Origin: Emcibacter sp048269205
Lineage (GTDB): Bacteria > Pseudomonadota > Alphaproteobacteria > Sphingomonadales > Emcibacteraceae
Length of the DNA: 64,000 bases
Direction: 5' to 3'
NCBI RefSeq assembly: GCF_048269205.1
Contig: NZ_JBLXJC010000001.1
Span: forward strand, 1,674,001 to 1,738,000
In this document: positions 17,564 to 26,076 of the stretch, in pieces
Layout of the letters: each line of letters opens with the position of its first letter
Numbering within the stretch: the first letter of the stretch is position 1
Notes under the pieces: generated by a model
What the model saw: only the letters and a program-made list of their open reading frames with translations
The model's database searches: none
Told to the model about the DNA's origin: nothing
Position numbers and translations under genes: made by a program

Positions 17564-18883
17564 TCACCGGGCGCTGACCCGCCTGATGTCGTTCCATCTT
17601 GTGGTATAGCGCGGCGACAGCAGCTTCTGGTTCATGGCCCAGCTCCGGCGAATTCCGGAAGAGGCAAAGCTGACCGTATTCCCACCCCAGGTTCCGTTCA
17701 GACTATCCATGGCCGCCATCAGAGCACGGCTTTTGACACGACTTTTCTCTTCCTCCGGCCCCGAAAGAAACAGGTCCCGCTGGGCCCTCCCTTCCTTCTC
17801 CAGGCCGAACAGCTGCACACCTACCTTCTGATAGACATATCCCGGCTTGTAAATCTGCCCCAGACAGTCAAAGGCCGCCCGGATCATCCGGATTGTGTCA
17901 CAATGGGGCTCGGAAAAGCAGGTGCTGTAGTTGTTGGAATAAAAATTATCCTTATCAAAAGGACTGGTCCGGATAAAAACATTGAGCCCGGAAGCCACAA
18001 GCTGCTGATTGCGCAGTTTTTCCCCGGCCCGGCTGATATAAGTGGAAACGGCTTCCTTGAGCTCGTCATGGGCATAAACCCGGCGGCTGAAGCTGCGTGA
18101 CACCATCACCTGTTTCCTGTCCGGCAGAACCATTTCCAGCGCCATACAGGGAATATTGTTCAGTTCATGGACAATCCGCTCCGCCACCACATTCATGCGG
18201 GAGCGGACCATTTTCGGATTCGCCCGCTTCAGGTCCAGAGCCGTGGCAATGCCAAGTTCCGAAAGTTGCCTGCCAAAACCCCGGGAAATGCCCCAGATTT
18301 TCGTGACCGGCAGATCAGCAAGAATGCTATCATTGTCCTCCGGAATGATCATAACTCCGCCGCTTTGCGGGTTCTCACGTACCCGCTGCTTGGCCAGCCG
18401 GTTAGCAATCTTGGCCAGGGTTTTGGTTCGACCGATGCCGACACAGACCGGCAGGCCGGTCCACTGCAGCACCTGCTCCCTGATCCTGAGGCCATGGGCG
18501 GCCAAATCTTCAAATCCCGTCAGGTCAAGAAAGCTCTCGTCGATGGAATAAACCTCCAGGAAAGGCGTAAACTCATAAAGGACAGACACGACACGCCCGG
18601 ACATGTCCCCATACAGCGGATAATTGGAGGAAAATACCACGACCCGGTTTTCCTCCAGAAGACGGCGAACGTCATGAAAGGCTGCCCCCATGCCGATCCC
18701 CATCTGCCTGGCCTCTTCCGAACGGGAAATGATACAGCCGTCGTTGTTAGAGAGCACCACCATCGGTCGGTTCTGCAGGTCCGGGCGGAACAAGCGTTCG
18801 CAGGAGACATAAAAATTATTCACGTCCACCAGCGCCACATAACCATTACTCAAAGGGCCCTTATTCAAAGGAGTGGATGGCAT
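17564..18883 (-). CDS. umuC: Translesion polymerase V catalytic subunit UmuC
   Basis: A 439-residue Y-family polymerase that, with processed UmuD, copies damaged DNA at the price of mutation. It shows Asp20 in ALVDVNNFYVSCER, LSNNDGCIISRSEEAR, the catalytic YSIDESFLDLTG, and the UmuC-type C-terminal region. The ATG at 18883 (MPSTPLNK) overlaps the last 23 bases of umuD, with GGGGGG eight to ten bases upstream; longer in-frame options run deeper into umuD. Expression follows umuD from its SOS box. This is the second Y-family polymerase within 5 kb. Confidence 0.95.
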   Translation of the reverse strand: MPSTPLNKGPLSNGYVALVDVNNFYVSCERLFRPDLQNRPMVVLSNNDGCIISRSEEARQMGIGMGAAFHDVRRLLEENRVVVFSSNYPLYGDMSGRVVSVLYEFTPFLEVYSIDESFLDLTGFEDLAAHGLRIREQVLQWTGLPVCVGIGRTKTLAKIANRLAKQRVRENPQSGGVMIIPEDNDSILADLPVTKIWGISRGFGRQLSELGIATALDLKRANPKMVRSRMNVVAERIVHELNNIPCMALEMVLPDRKQVMVSRSFSRRVYAHDELKEAVSTYISRAGEKLRNQQLVASGLNVFIRTSPFDKDNFYSNNYSTCFSEPHCDTIRMIRAAFDCLGQIYKPGYVYQKVGVQLFGLEKEGRAQRDLFLSGPEEEKSRVKSRALMAAMDSLNGTWGGNTVSFASSGIRRSWAMNQKLLSPRYTTRWNDIRRVSAR

Positions 18884-19295
18884 GGCGTACAACCCCCCAG
18901 ATCTGGAACTCCATTTCGTCCCGGATATCAAGGGGCCGGAACTGCGAATTTTCCGGCATCAGGCGCAGCACGCCACCCTTGCGGTACAGACGCTTGACCG
19001 TCAGTTCCCCGTCCAGCACGGCAATGACGATACTGCCGTGCTTCGCTTCAAGAGAACGGTCTACCACCAGAATGTCATTTGGGAAAATTCCCGCCCCGGT
19101 CATGGACTCTCCTGAAACAGTCAGGAAGAAAGTGGCCGCCGGGCGCCGGATCAGATGCTCGTTCAGATCCAGCCGCCCCTCCAGATAGTCCTCCGCCGGC
19201 GAAGGATAGCCCGCCTCGACCCTGCAGCCGTAAAGCGGCAAGGCACAACAGTTTTCCGTCCGGGGAAGGAGAATTTTATATTCACATATACTCAT
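18861..19295 (-). CDS. umuD: UmuD, LexA-like self-cleaving subunit
   Basis: A 144-residue S24-family peptidase that cleaves itself on RecA filaments to give active UmuD'. Catalytic Ser64 (VSGESMTGAG) and Lys101 (ELTVKRLY) are present. The cleavage site reads VEA-GYPSPA (Ala28-Gly29), like LexA, where E. coli UmuD has Cys-Gly. The N-terminal arm holds several Cys (residues 4, 16, 17, 24). The start ATG at 19295 lies 37 bases from the SOS box. Confidence 0.94.
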   Translation of the reverse strand: MSICEYKILLPRTENCCALPLYGCRVEAGYPSPAEDYLEGRLDLNEHLIRRPAATFFLTVSGESMTGAGIFPNDILVVDRSLEAKHGSIVIAVLDGELTVKRLYRKGGVLRLMPENSQFRPLDIRDEMEFQIWGVVRHAIHSFE

Positions 19296-19331
19296 ATGGA
19301 CAGAATGCGCCGAACGGCTCCTTCTGTCAAT

Positions 19332-19346
19332 GTTCTTGTTATGTTC
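19332..19346 (-). promoter_or_regulatory. LexA SOS box of umuDC
   Basis: GTTC-TTGTTAT-GTTC, read as GAAC-N7-GAAC on the coding strand, exactly matches the alphaproteobacterial LexA operator (direct repeat GTTC-N7-GTTC). It is 37 bases upstream of umuD and faces no other gene start. Confidence 0.88.
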
Positions 19347-19360
19347 TTTTCAACTCATAC

Positions 19361-19391
19361 AAAAAAAGGGATGCAGCCGAAACCGCATCCC
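19361..19391 (-). terminator. Rho-independent terminator of clpSA
   Basis: On the minus strand GGGATGC, a 10-base loop and GCATCCC are followed directly by seven T. It sits 24 bases after the clpA stop and just before the umuDC control region. Confidence 0.85.
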
Positions 19392-19414
19392 TCTATCTGC
19401 TTAATTACTGTAGC

Positions 19415-21730
19415 TTACTTCACCAGCTCTTCCGACTTGTCCTGGCCACCGGACTGCGGTTTGGGCAGCAGGTTGCCGGGCACAATATCAAAGCTGAGCT
19501 CGCCGTCCTTGACCCGGAAGGTCACGTCACCGCCGCCGACCAGCTTGCCGAACAGCAGTTCGTTGGCCAGCGGTTTCTTGATGTGCTCCTGGATCACCCG
19601 TTTCAGAGGCCGGGCGCCATAATGACGATCAAAGCCTTTATCCGCGAGCCAGTTCCGGGCAGCCGGGGTAAGCTCGATATGGACATTGCGGTCTTCAAGC
19701 TGCATTTCCAGTTCGAGAATGAATTTGTCGACCACCCGGTTGATAACTTCCGGCGGCAGGCTGGCGAACGGAACAACCGCATCCAGCCGGTTCCTAAACT
19801 CCGGTGTAAACAGCTTTTTGATGGCCTCTTCATCGTCGCCCTGGCGCACAGTAGAGCCGAAACCAATGGCTTCCTTGCTCATTTCCGCAGCCCCGGCATT
19901 GGTGGTCATCACCAACACTACATTGCGGAAATCGATCTTCTTGCCATTACTGTCGGTCAGTCGGCCGTGGTCCATGACCTGCAGCAGGATATTAAACAGG
20001 TCCGGATGGGCTTTCTCGATCTCGTCGAGCAGAAGCACACAATGAGGTGTTTGGTCGACGGCGTCAGTCAACAGACCGCCCTGGTCGTACCCCACATAGC
20101 CCGGTGGTGCGCCGATCAGGCGGGAGACACTGTGACGTTCCATATATTCGGACATGTCAAAACGGTGCAGTTCCACACCCAGCAGGCTGGCCAGCTGTTT
20201 GGTCACTTCGGTCTTACCGACGCCGGTGGGACCGCTGAACAGGTAACAACCGATCGGCTTGTCGCCTTCGCGCAGGCCGGCACGGCTCAGCTTGATCGCA
20301 TCGGATAATACCTCGATGGCCTTGTCCTGGCCAAAGACCACACGCTTCAGGTCAACATCCAGGCTTTTGAGAATGGCCATATCATCCTTGGAAACAGATT
20401 TCGGGGGAATGCGGGCCATTTTGGAAACCACACCTTCCACATCCTCGACGGTGATGAGTTTCTTGCGTTTGGCGGACGGCAGAAGCTTCTGCGACGCACC
20501 CACCTCGTCAATCACATCAATGGCCTTGTCGGGCATCTTGCGTTCGTTGATATAACGGGCAGACAGTTCCACTGCCGTATCAATGACATCGTCGGAATAT
20601 TTCACATCATGATGTTCTTCGAAATATTTCTTCAGGCCCTTCAGGATGTCCTTGGTTTCCTGAATGGTTGGTTCCGTCACATCAATCTTCTGGAAACGGC
20701 GCAGCAGGGCCCGGTCTTTTTCAAAATAGGACCGGAATTCCTTGTAGGTGGTAGAGCCGATGCAGCGCAAAGCGCCGCTGGCCAGGGCCGGCTTCAGCAG
20801 GTTCGAGGCATCCATGGCCCCGCCGCTGGTGGCGCCAGCACCGATAATAGTGTGAATTTCATCGATAAACAGGATCGCGCCGTCGTGCTCCTCAACTTCC
20901 CGGATCACGGTTTTCAGGCGCTCCTCGAAATCCCCGCGATAACGGGTACCCGCCAGAAGCGCCCCCATATCAAGGCTATAGATGACGGCATCCTGAAGAA
21001 CGTCGGGCACTTCCTTTTCCACGATACGGCGGGCCAGACCTTCGGCAATGGCGGTTTTACCCACCCCCGGATCCCCCACATAAAGCGGATTATTCTTGGA
21101 CCGGCGGCACAGCACCTGAATGGTACGGTTGATCTCGCTATCGCGACCGATCAGGGGGTCGATCTTGCCGTCCCTTGCCTTCTGGTTCAGGTCGACGCAA
21201 TATTTGTCGAGCGCCGTATCACCCATGGCTTCATCCATCATGTCTTCATCTTCATCAGCGCCGGTTGGCGGCCGGGGGTCACCATGCTGGGCCGATTTGG
21301 CAAGGCCATGGGAAATATAGCTTACCGCATCCAGGCGGGTCATATCATGCTGCTGAAGGAAATAGACCGCATGGCTTTCCCGTTCAGAGAACAGGCCGAC
21401 CAGCACATTGGCGCCAGTCACTTCCTCGCGTCCGGAACTCTGCACATGCAGGATCGCGCGCTGGATCACCCGCTGGAAGCCGGCCGTCGGCGAGGCATCC
21501 TCGTCACTGTCCGTGACGATATTCCTTAGTTCCACATCAAGATAGGCTTTTATTTCGGCGCGCAGCTGGGCAATGTTTACGTCGCAGGCCCTGAGCACCG
21601 ACACCGCGTCCTGATCGTCAAGAAGGCCGAGCAGCAGGTGTTCCAACGTTGCAAATTCATGCTTGCGGTTGTTGGCCTCGCTGATAGCGCGATGTAAAGT
21701 CCGTTCCAGGTTCGGTGAAAATGTCGGCAC
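19415..21730 (-). CDS. clpA: ATP-dependent Clp protease ATPase subunit ClpA
   Basis: ClpA is the AAA+ unfoldase that feeds substrates, including N-degron proteins delivered by ClpS, to ClpP. The 771-residue chain has the double Clp_N repeat, AAA-1 with Walker A GDPGVGKTA, and AAA-2 with Walker A GPTGVGKTE. An IGF loop (EAIGFGS) after AAA-2 is the ClpP-docking element. There is no ClpB-type middle coiled coil, which excludes ClpB, and ClpS next door excludes ClpC. The gene starts 34 bases after clpS; a strong terminator ends the operon. Confidence 0.97.
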   Translation of the reverse strand: MPTFSPNLERTLHRAISEANNRKHEFATLEHLLLGLLDDQDAVSVLRACDVNIAQLRAEIKAYLDVELRNIVTDSDEDASPTAGFQRVIQRAILHVQSSGREEVTGANVLVGLFSERESHAVYFLQQHDMTRLDAVSYISHGLAKSAQHGDPRPPTGADEDEDMMDEAMGDTALDKYCVDLNQKARDGKIDPLIGRDSEINRTIQVLCRRSKNNPLYVGDPGVGKTAIAEGLARRIVEKEVPDVLQDAVIYSLDMGALLAGTRYRGDFEERLKTVIREVEEHDGAILFIDEIHTIIGAGATSGGAMDASNLLKPALASGALRCIGSTTYKEFRSYFEKDRALLRRFQKIDVTEPTIQETKDILKGLKKYFEEHHDVKYSDDVIDTAVELSARYINERKMPDKAIDVIDEVGASQKLLPSAKRKKLITVEDVEGVVSKMARIPPKSVSKDDMAILKSLDVDLKRVVFGQDKAIEVLSDAIKLSRAGLREGDKPIGCYLFSGPTGVGKTEVTKQLASLLGVELHRFDMSEYMERHSVSRLIGAPPGYVGYDQGGLLTDAVDQTPHCVLLLDEIEKAHPDLFNILLQVMDHGRLTDSNGKKIDFRNVVLVMTTNAGAAEMSKEAIGFGSTVRQGDDEEAIKKLFTPEFRNRLDAVVPFASLPPEVINRVVDKFILELEMQLEDRNVHIELTPAARNWLADKGFDRHYGARPLKRVIQEHIKKPLANELLFGKLVGGGDVTFRVKDGELSFDIVPGNLLPKPQSGGQDKSEELVK

Positions 21731-21764
21731 AATAAATTCCTATCTTAATCTTACAGGGATGGTG

Positions 21765-22091
21765 TTATTCCTTCTCCAGGGTGCATTGCAGCGGGTGTTG
21801 ATGTCTGCGGGCATATTCCACGACTCTGTTCACCTTCGTTTCTGCTACCTCGAAACTGTATATGCCGCAGACTCCTACGCCTTTCTGGTGGACCTGAAGC
21901 ATGATTTTCACTGCCTCAGTTTCATTCTTGCCAAAAATGGCCTGCAGAACATGCACCACAAAATCCATGGGCGTATAATCGTCATTCAGCATCAAAACCT
22001 TATACAAAGAAGGTTTCTTTGTCTTTGGTTCCGTCTTGGTGAGAGTACCGGTTTCGGTATTCTCGTATCCGTCGTTATTTTCGTCGCTCAT
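21765..22091 (-). CDS. clpS: ClpA adaptor protein ClpS
   Basis: A 108-residue adaptor that binds N-terminal degrons and the ClpA N-domain. After a disordered acidic N-terminus come the hallmark motifs YKVLMLNDDYTPMDFVV and the conserved MLQVHQKGVGVCGIYSFEVAETK with its degron pocket. The ATG at 22091 begins MSDENNDGYEN. It heads the clpS-clpA operon; its promoter should lie in the AT-rich 230-base gap shared with the 3' end of the phasin gene. Confidence 0.96.
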   Translation of the reverse strand: MSDENNDGYENTETGTLTKTEPKTKKPSLYKVLMLNDDYTPMDFVVHVLQAIFGKNETEAVKIMLQVHQKGVGVCGIYSFEVAETKVNRVVEYARRHQHPLQCTLEKE

Positions 22092-22263
22092 GAGTCAATC
22101 GCGTTTTGTACTGAAGTTACTATATTTCTAGTTAGAACGATGAAACGGAATTTAAAGATACCAAAGGTAAAAAATAACTTCTATCTACCTTTGAATATTA
22201 GTTTCATAGCATTAACGTTCGGTAAATAAAAACACCTATTCGTTGAATAATAAAGTCCGGATA

Positions 22264-22292
22264 TAAAAAAAGGCCCGGAAAAACCGGGCCTT
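22264..22292 (-). terminator. Rho-independent terminator of phasin gene
   Basis: On the minus strand AAGGCCCGG-ttttt-CCGGGCCTT runs into a T-rich tail. It begins 31 bases after the phasin stop. Confidence 0.9.
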
Positions 22293-22322
22293 GATTATAC
22301 GCTGGAATGGCGTTGTGAAAAA

Positions 22323-22880
22323 TTATCCGGCCAGAGGCAGGTTCAGTTTTTCAGCAACAGCTTCATACCGTGCTTTCAGAGGCTCGATCACTTCGCCACT
22401 TGCTTTGGTGGCAACTTCGTTGATACGTGTGCTCTCAGCAACCATGTCGTCGTAACGGCTCTTCATCAGGCTGGCCTGGATTTCAAAGAAATCAGCCGGT
22501 GATTTAGCGGCCATCAGGGATTTCATGGCTTCAACATTTCCTTCCACAGCCTTCTTGGCAGCAGCAATCACTTCACTGTTGACAGTCTCGGCAGCTTTCA
22601 CAGCGGCATTGCCGGCAGCCATAACAGCATCGAAGTTTTCCTTGCTGAAGGCCACAGCGTCGTCATAGGACTTGGTGGCGTCTTCCATCTGCTTTTTGGA
22701 AAGCTCGACGGTTTTTTCAATGTTTTTCTGGACAGTCTCGGTACTTGCTTTTACAGCCTTTTCGATATTTTCCTTGCTGGTTTCAACAGCTTTCTGAACG
22801 GTTTCCTGTGCGGCTTTGATGCTCTCAGTTGCAGCATCTTCAGCTTTCTTGGAAGATGTAGTTTTCTTTGCAGTGGTCAT
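22323..22880 (-). CDS. Phasin family protein
   Basis: A 185-residue, almost wholly helical, Ala/Lys/Glu-rich amphipathic protein. An N-terminal coiled region with heptad-like VQKAVE/IEKAVK/VQKNIEK repeats precedes the Phasin_2-type core (DFFEIQASLMKSRYDDMVAES), which coats polyhydroxyalkanoate granules and limits their size. No PHA synthase or depolymerase gene lies in the window. It has its own promoter flanked by two palindromes and its own terminator, so it is a tightly regulated single gene, as phasins under PhaR repression usually are. Confidence 0.9.
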   Translation of the reverse strand: MTTAKKTTSSKKAEDAATESIKAAQETVQKAVETSKENIEKAVKASTETVQKNIEKTVELSKKQMEDATKSYDDAVAFSKENFDAVMAAGNAAVKAAETVNSEVIAAAKKAVEGNVEAMKSLMAAKSPADFFEIQASLMKSRYDDMVAESTRINEVATKASGEVIEPLKARYEAVAEKLNLPLAG

Positions 22881-22978
22881 GTGTCGTATCCTTAACCAAT
22901 AATGTGTCTTTACCCAATTTATTCACGCATCACACCCGGAGATCATACTTGTCCGGTATGTCACAACATTTTACTGTT

Positions 22979-22993
22979 TTGTGCGCTGCAACA
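22979..22993. promoter_or_regulatory. PhaR-like operator, promoter-proximal copy
   Basis: TTGTGCGCTGCAACA is an imperfect palindrome (TTGTGCR-N-TGCAANA). It lies at the predicted transcription start of the phasin gene, where a bound protein would block initiation. The assignment to PhaR rests on gene context. Confidence 0.6.
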
Positions 22994-23001
22994 TAATATT
23001 C

Positions 23002-23029
23002 AATATATGGATAATTTTAACTATGTCAA
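23002..23029 (-). promoter_or_regulatory. Phasin promoter
   Basis: On the minus strand TTGACA (23029-23024), a 16-base spacer and TATATT (23007-23002) form a strong sigma-70-type promoter, with a predicted start near 22995 and a leader of about 115 bases. It lies between the two TTGTGC-type palindromes. Confidence 0.65.
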
Positions 23030-23036
23030 GGTTATT

Positions 23037-23051
23037 TTGTGCATTGCAATA
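23037..23051. promoter_or_regulatory. PhaR-like operator, upstream copy
   Basis: TTGTGCATTGCAATA, the second copy of the palindrome, ends eight bases upstream of the -35 element. Its start is 58 bp from that of the proximal copy, between five and six helical turns. Confidence 0.6.
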
Positions 23052-23151
23052 TTTTTTTCACGCATTCGCAATAAACCATTTGCTATACCGCGGAAAATAG
23101 CCCTGGTTTATTATCCGGAAAACGGGAACCAGGGGCCTTCCATATTATACA

Positions 23152-24540
23152 CTACATGGCCGGAGGTTCAATGCCGCTGGCGCGAAGTTGTTCTGCCAGG
23201 GCGGCTTTCAGGCGCTCGAGGGAAGCTTCATCCCTGCCCTCGCATCTGGCCACAAGGACATCCTGTGTATTTGAGGGACGCAGAAGCCACCAGCCGTCCT
23301 CCGTATTGACCCGCACACCATCGGTGTCATTTACATCGGCGCCGGTCGCTTTCAACCTCAGGTGTACTTCCGGCACAATCCGGAACTTGCGTTCTTCGCT
23401 GCAGGGGAACCTGAGCTCGGGCGTGTTGATGACCTGGGGCAACTTGTCCTTAAGCGCCTTCAGGCCGCCATTTGTCAGGGCGACTTCATTCAGTAGCCGC
23501 AAGGCCACATAGATGGCGTCATCAAAACCGTAAAACTTGTGCTTGAAGAAAATATGGCCACTCATCTCCCCGGCAAGCGGCGCACCTGTTTCATGCATCT
23601 TGCTCTTGATCAGACTATGGCCGGTTTTCCACATCAGCGGCTTGCCACCGCTTGCGGCAATATGATCAAACAGTACCTGGCTTGCCTTTACATCGGCAAT
23701 AATTGTGGCGCCGGGATGATCCTCGAGCACTTCCCGCGACAGGATCGCCAGCAGCTGATCGCCCCAGACCACGCGCCCGTCACTGTCTACAGCGCCAATA
23801 CGGTCACCGTCGCCGTCAAAAGCCAGTCCCAGGTCACACTTCTCCCCGGCTACAGTTTCCTGCAGCTGGACAAGGTTTTCCTCTACAGTCGGGTCCGGAT
23901 GATGTGCCGGAAAGGTACCATCAATATCGCCATTAATCAGGATATGCTCGCCCGGCAAACGGTTGATCACCGCCTCAACAACTTCCCCGGCGGCACCGTT
24001 GCCCGTATCCCAGGCTACCGTCAGGTCCGCCCGGGCCAGGCTTTCCGTATCCACATCTTTCAGGATACGTTCCACATAGCGGTCAAAAATATCCTCATCC
24101 GAGACGGCCCCCTCGCCGGTTTCAAGATCGCCGGTCGCGCTCAGCCGGCCGATCTCCTGAATCCGTTCTCCAAAACAGGACTCCTTGCCGATCATCATTT
24201 TAAAACCGTTGTACTCAGGTGGATTGTGTGACCCGGTAATCATGATGCCGCCGTCGGTATCCAGCTCAAAAACAGAATAGTAGAGCATGGGCGTGGGGCC
24301 CCGCCCGACCCGGATCACAGCCAGTCCTGTTGAAACCAGACCATTGATCAGCGATTTTTCAAGGTCGGGAGAACTCAGGCGACCGTCATAGCCGACACAG
24401 ACTTTCTTGCCGCCGGCTCGCCGTACAAGCGTACCAAACGCCCGGCCAAGAGCTTCGGCATCCGCCGCAGTAATTGTGTTCCCCACAATGCCCCGGATAT
24501 CATATTCCCGTAAAACCGTCGGATTGAATTCATGCGCCAT
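23152..24540 (-). CDS. manB: Phosphomannomutase/phosphoglucomutase
   Basis: A 462-residue alpha-D-phosphohexomutase that interconverts 6- and 1-phosphates of mannose or glucose for envelope polysaccharide and LPS precursors. The phosphoserine is Ser104 in MITGSHNPPEYNG, the Mg2+ loop is DGDGDRIGA, the sugar-binding loop is GEMSGHIFF, and the phosphate-binding loop RPSNTQ is near the C-terminus. Length and motifs fit the AlgC/ManB type. It is third in a minus-strand run after mipZ and a J-protein, with a 17-base gap to the latter. Confidence 0.94.
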   Translation of the reverse strand: MAHEFNPTVLREYDIRGIVGNTITAADAEALGRAFGTLVRRAGGKKVCVGYDGRLSSPDLEKSLINGLVSTGLAVIRVGRGPTPMLYYSVFELDTDGGIMITGSHNPPEYNGFKMMIGKESCFGERIQEIGRLSATGDLETGEGAVSDEDIFDRYVERILKDVDTESLARADLTVAWDTGNGAAGEVVEAVINRLPGEHILINGDIDGTFPAHHPDPTVEENLVQLQETVAGEKCDLGLAFDGDGDRIGAVDSDGRVVWGDQLLAILSREVLEDHPGATIIADVKASQVLFDHIAASGGKPLMWKTGHSLIKSKMHETGAPLAGEMSGHIFFKHKFYGFDDAIYVALRLLNEVALTNGGLKALKDKLPQVINTPELRFPCSEERKFRIVPEVHLRLKATGADVNDTDGVRVNTEDGWWLLRPSNTQDVLVARCEGRDEASLERLKAALAEQLRASGIEPPAM

Positions 24541-24557
24541 CGGTCGTCATTTTCCCG

Positions 24558-25046
24558 TTATTTATTGTCGTTCAGAAGCACATCCCTGGCATCATTGATT
24601 TTCATGGCCAGATAATCGGAACCACCCTGGTCCGGATGAATCTTTCGGATCAGTTTATGATGCGCATCTTTAATTTCCGTTACAGTCGGGTTACCCCTAA
24701 GGCCGAGAACATCCAGGGCTTCTTCCCGGTCCATGACCGTCCGCCCCGGCGTTCTGTTTTTTCCGGCCGATTGCCCGCCGGTATTTTCCCCTTTGCCTTT
24801 GCCGCCGGCACGACTGGCGAGGTAGCCCCACAAGGTGCCCTGCCAGGCCAGCACAGCGCCGGTTGCCAGGATCAGCGCCACATAGACGTTACCCCGGAGC
24901 AGAATAAAAAGTCCGAGGCCCGCGAGAATGGCGCCAACAAGATACCGGGAAAGGTTTGCCAGCTTCCGAGGATCAGCCTGCTTGAAATATCTTACGGCCA
25001 CATAGATCAGAATGATCAGGCCGACAATCAGGAGAAGCTGGGGCAT
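24558..25046 (-). CDS. Membrane-anchored DnaJ-domain protein
   Basis: A 162-residue protein with two or three N-terminal hydrophobic helices (residues about 2-17 and 36-70), a Gly-rich linker and a C-terminal J domain (about 100-160) whose HPD tripeptide sits in KIHPDQGGSDY. It should recruit DnaK at the inner membrane. The layout resembles mitochondrial Tim14/Pam18, and related small J-proteins are common in Alphaproteobacteria. It begins 8 bases after mipZ ends. The client and exact role are unknown. Confidence 0.87.
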   Translation of the reverse strand: MPQLLLIVGLIILIYVAVRYFKQADPRKLANLSRYLVGAILAGLGLFILLRGNVYVALILATGAVLAWQGTLWGYLASRAGGKGKGENTGGQSAGKNRTPGRTVMDREEALDVLGLRGNPTVTEIKDAHHKLIRKIHPDQGGSDYLAMKINDARDVLLNDNK

Positions 25047-25054
25047 TTATTGTC

Positions 25055-25912
25055 CTATTCCGCTGCGGCGGCAGCACTTTCATTCCAGCCGGGCAACTTC
25101 AGGTCGTCCATCAGCCGGCGGATTTCCTGCCGGGCCGCCACATGGGACATGGTCATTTTGTCGCTGTCCGCATCGCGAAAATCAACGAGTGTCAGGCCTT
25201 TGGGAAACATTTCACGGTAGATCACCCGCTCGCCGAGCCCGGCTACGTAACGGAAATTTACCCGTTTCTCAAGTTCCTTCAACGCCTTGTGCACCCGGCG
25301 TTTGTTTTTGGCATCCAGGGCAGAGGTCCGGTTTCGCATGACAATCCAGTCGATATTTCCCCGGTCCGCCAGGGCCCGGCGCTTTTTGGCATCCCAGACC
25401 ATCTCGCTGTACAGGCTCAGCTTTTCCACCTTGAAGTTATCCGGATTGACCTGGGCCAAAAGATCAAGATCCACAAAGCTGTCATTGATCGGTGTAATAA
25501 GCGTATCGGCAACTGCATGGGCAAGCCGAGAAAGATGGGAATCACTTCCCGGGCAGTCAATAAGGACAAAATCCACCTGCCCCCGCAGCCCGTCCATGAC
25601 CACATTGAAGCGCTCGATTTCGTCGGCGTCCATTTCTTCTTTGGTTGTCAGTGTGGATTTTGGCACCACATGGACCTCGGGCATACTCAGCTTCAGGTTA
25701 TGCTGTCGGGCGTAGTTTTCCCGATTTTCCAGATAGCGAGCCAGTGATTTCTGACGAGCATCAAGATCAAGAACAGCAACGGTGAAGTCTCTTTTCAGCA
25801 GGCTTATGACCACATGCATGGCTGTCGTGGATTTTCCCGACCCGCCTTTTTCGTTGCCCACCACAATAACATGAGTGCCCGAAGACTTACCTGCTGATGT
25901 ATCCTGTACCAT
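25055..25912 (-). CDS. mipZ: Division-plane positioning ATPase MipZ
   Basis: A 285-residue ParA-type P-loop ATPase. In Caulobacter, MipZ dimers form a bipolar gradient on the nucleoid and block FtsZ polymerisation away from midcell. The deviant Walker A is GNEKGGSGKSTTA, the Walker A' VLDLDARQKSL, and Walker B VLIDCPGSDS. MipZ-like stretches include LSRLAHAVADTLITPINDSF and DWIVMRNRTS. No parB is nearby, which is usual because mipZ is not in the par operon. It starts a three-gene run with a J-protein and manB. Confidence 0.94.
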   Translation of the reverse strand: MVQDTSAGKSSGTHVIVVGNEKGGSGKSTTAMHVVISLLKRDFTVAVLDLDARQKSLARYLENRENYARQHNLKLSMPEVHVVPKSTLTTKEEMDADEIERFNVVMDGLRGQVDFVLIDCPGSDSHLSRLAHAVADTLITPINDSFVDLDLLAQVNPDNFKVEKLSLYSEMVWDAKKRRALADRGNIDWIVMRNRTSALDAKNKRRVHKALKELEKRVNFRYVAGLGERVIYREMFPKGLTLVDFRDADSDKMTMSHVAARQEIRRLMDDLKLPGWNESAAAAAE

Positions 25913-26076
25913 ATTTTCCCCTTACCAATTTCCCGATACCCTCACCACTTTGCATAACCCCTCCCAAGACCCTGTGTATTTCTGTTATTTGATTCAAAGT
26001 CTGGCATTCCCGTTAACATAAAACTATATAATATCTGATAGCATATGATTAGACCAATCGTGACAGGCCCGGACAA

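Noticed and set aside
20609..21529. A 306-codon plus-strand frame opposite clpA
   Set aside because: It mirrors the codon pattern of clpA; no ribosome site or recognisable motif.
22902..23309. A 135-codon plus-strand frame across the phasin promoter region
   Set aside because: It runs through the promoter and boxes and into the 3' end of manB; no family features.
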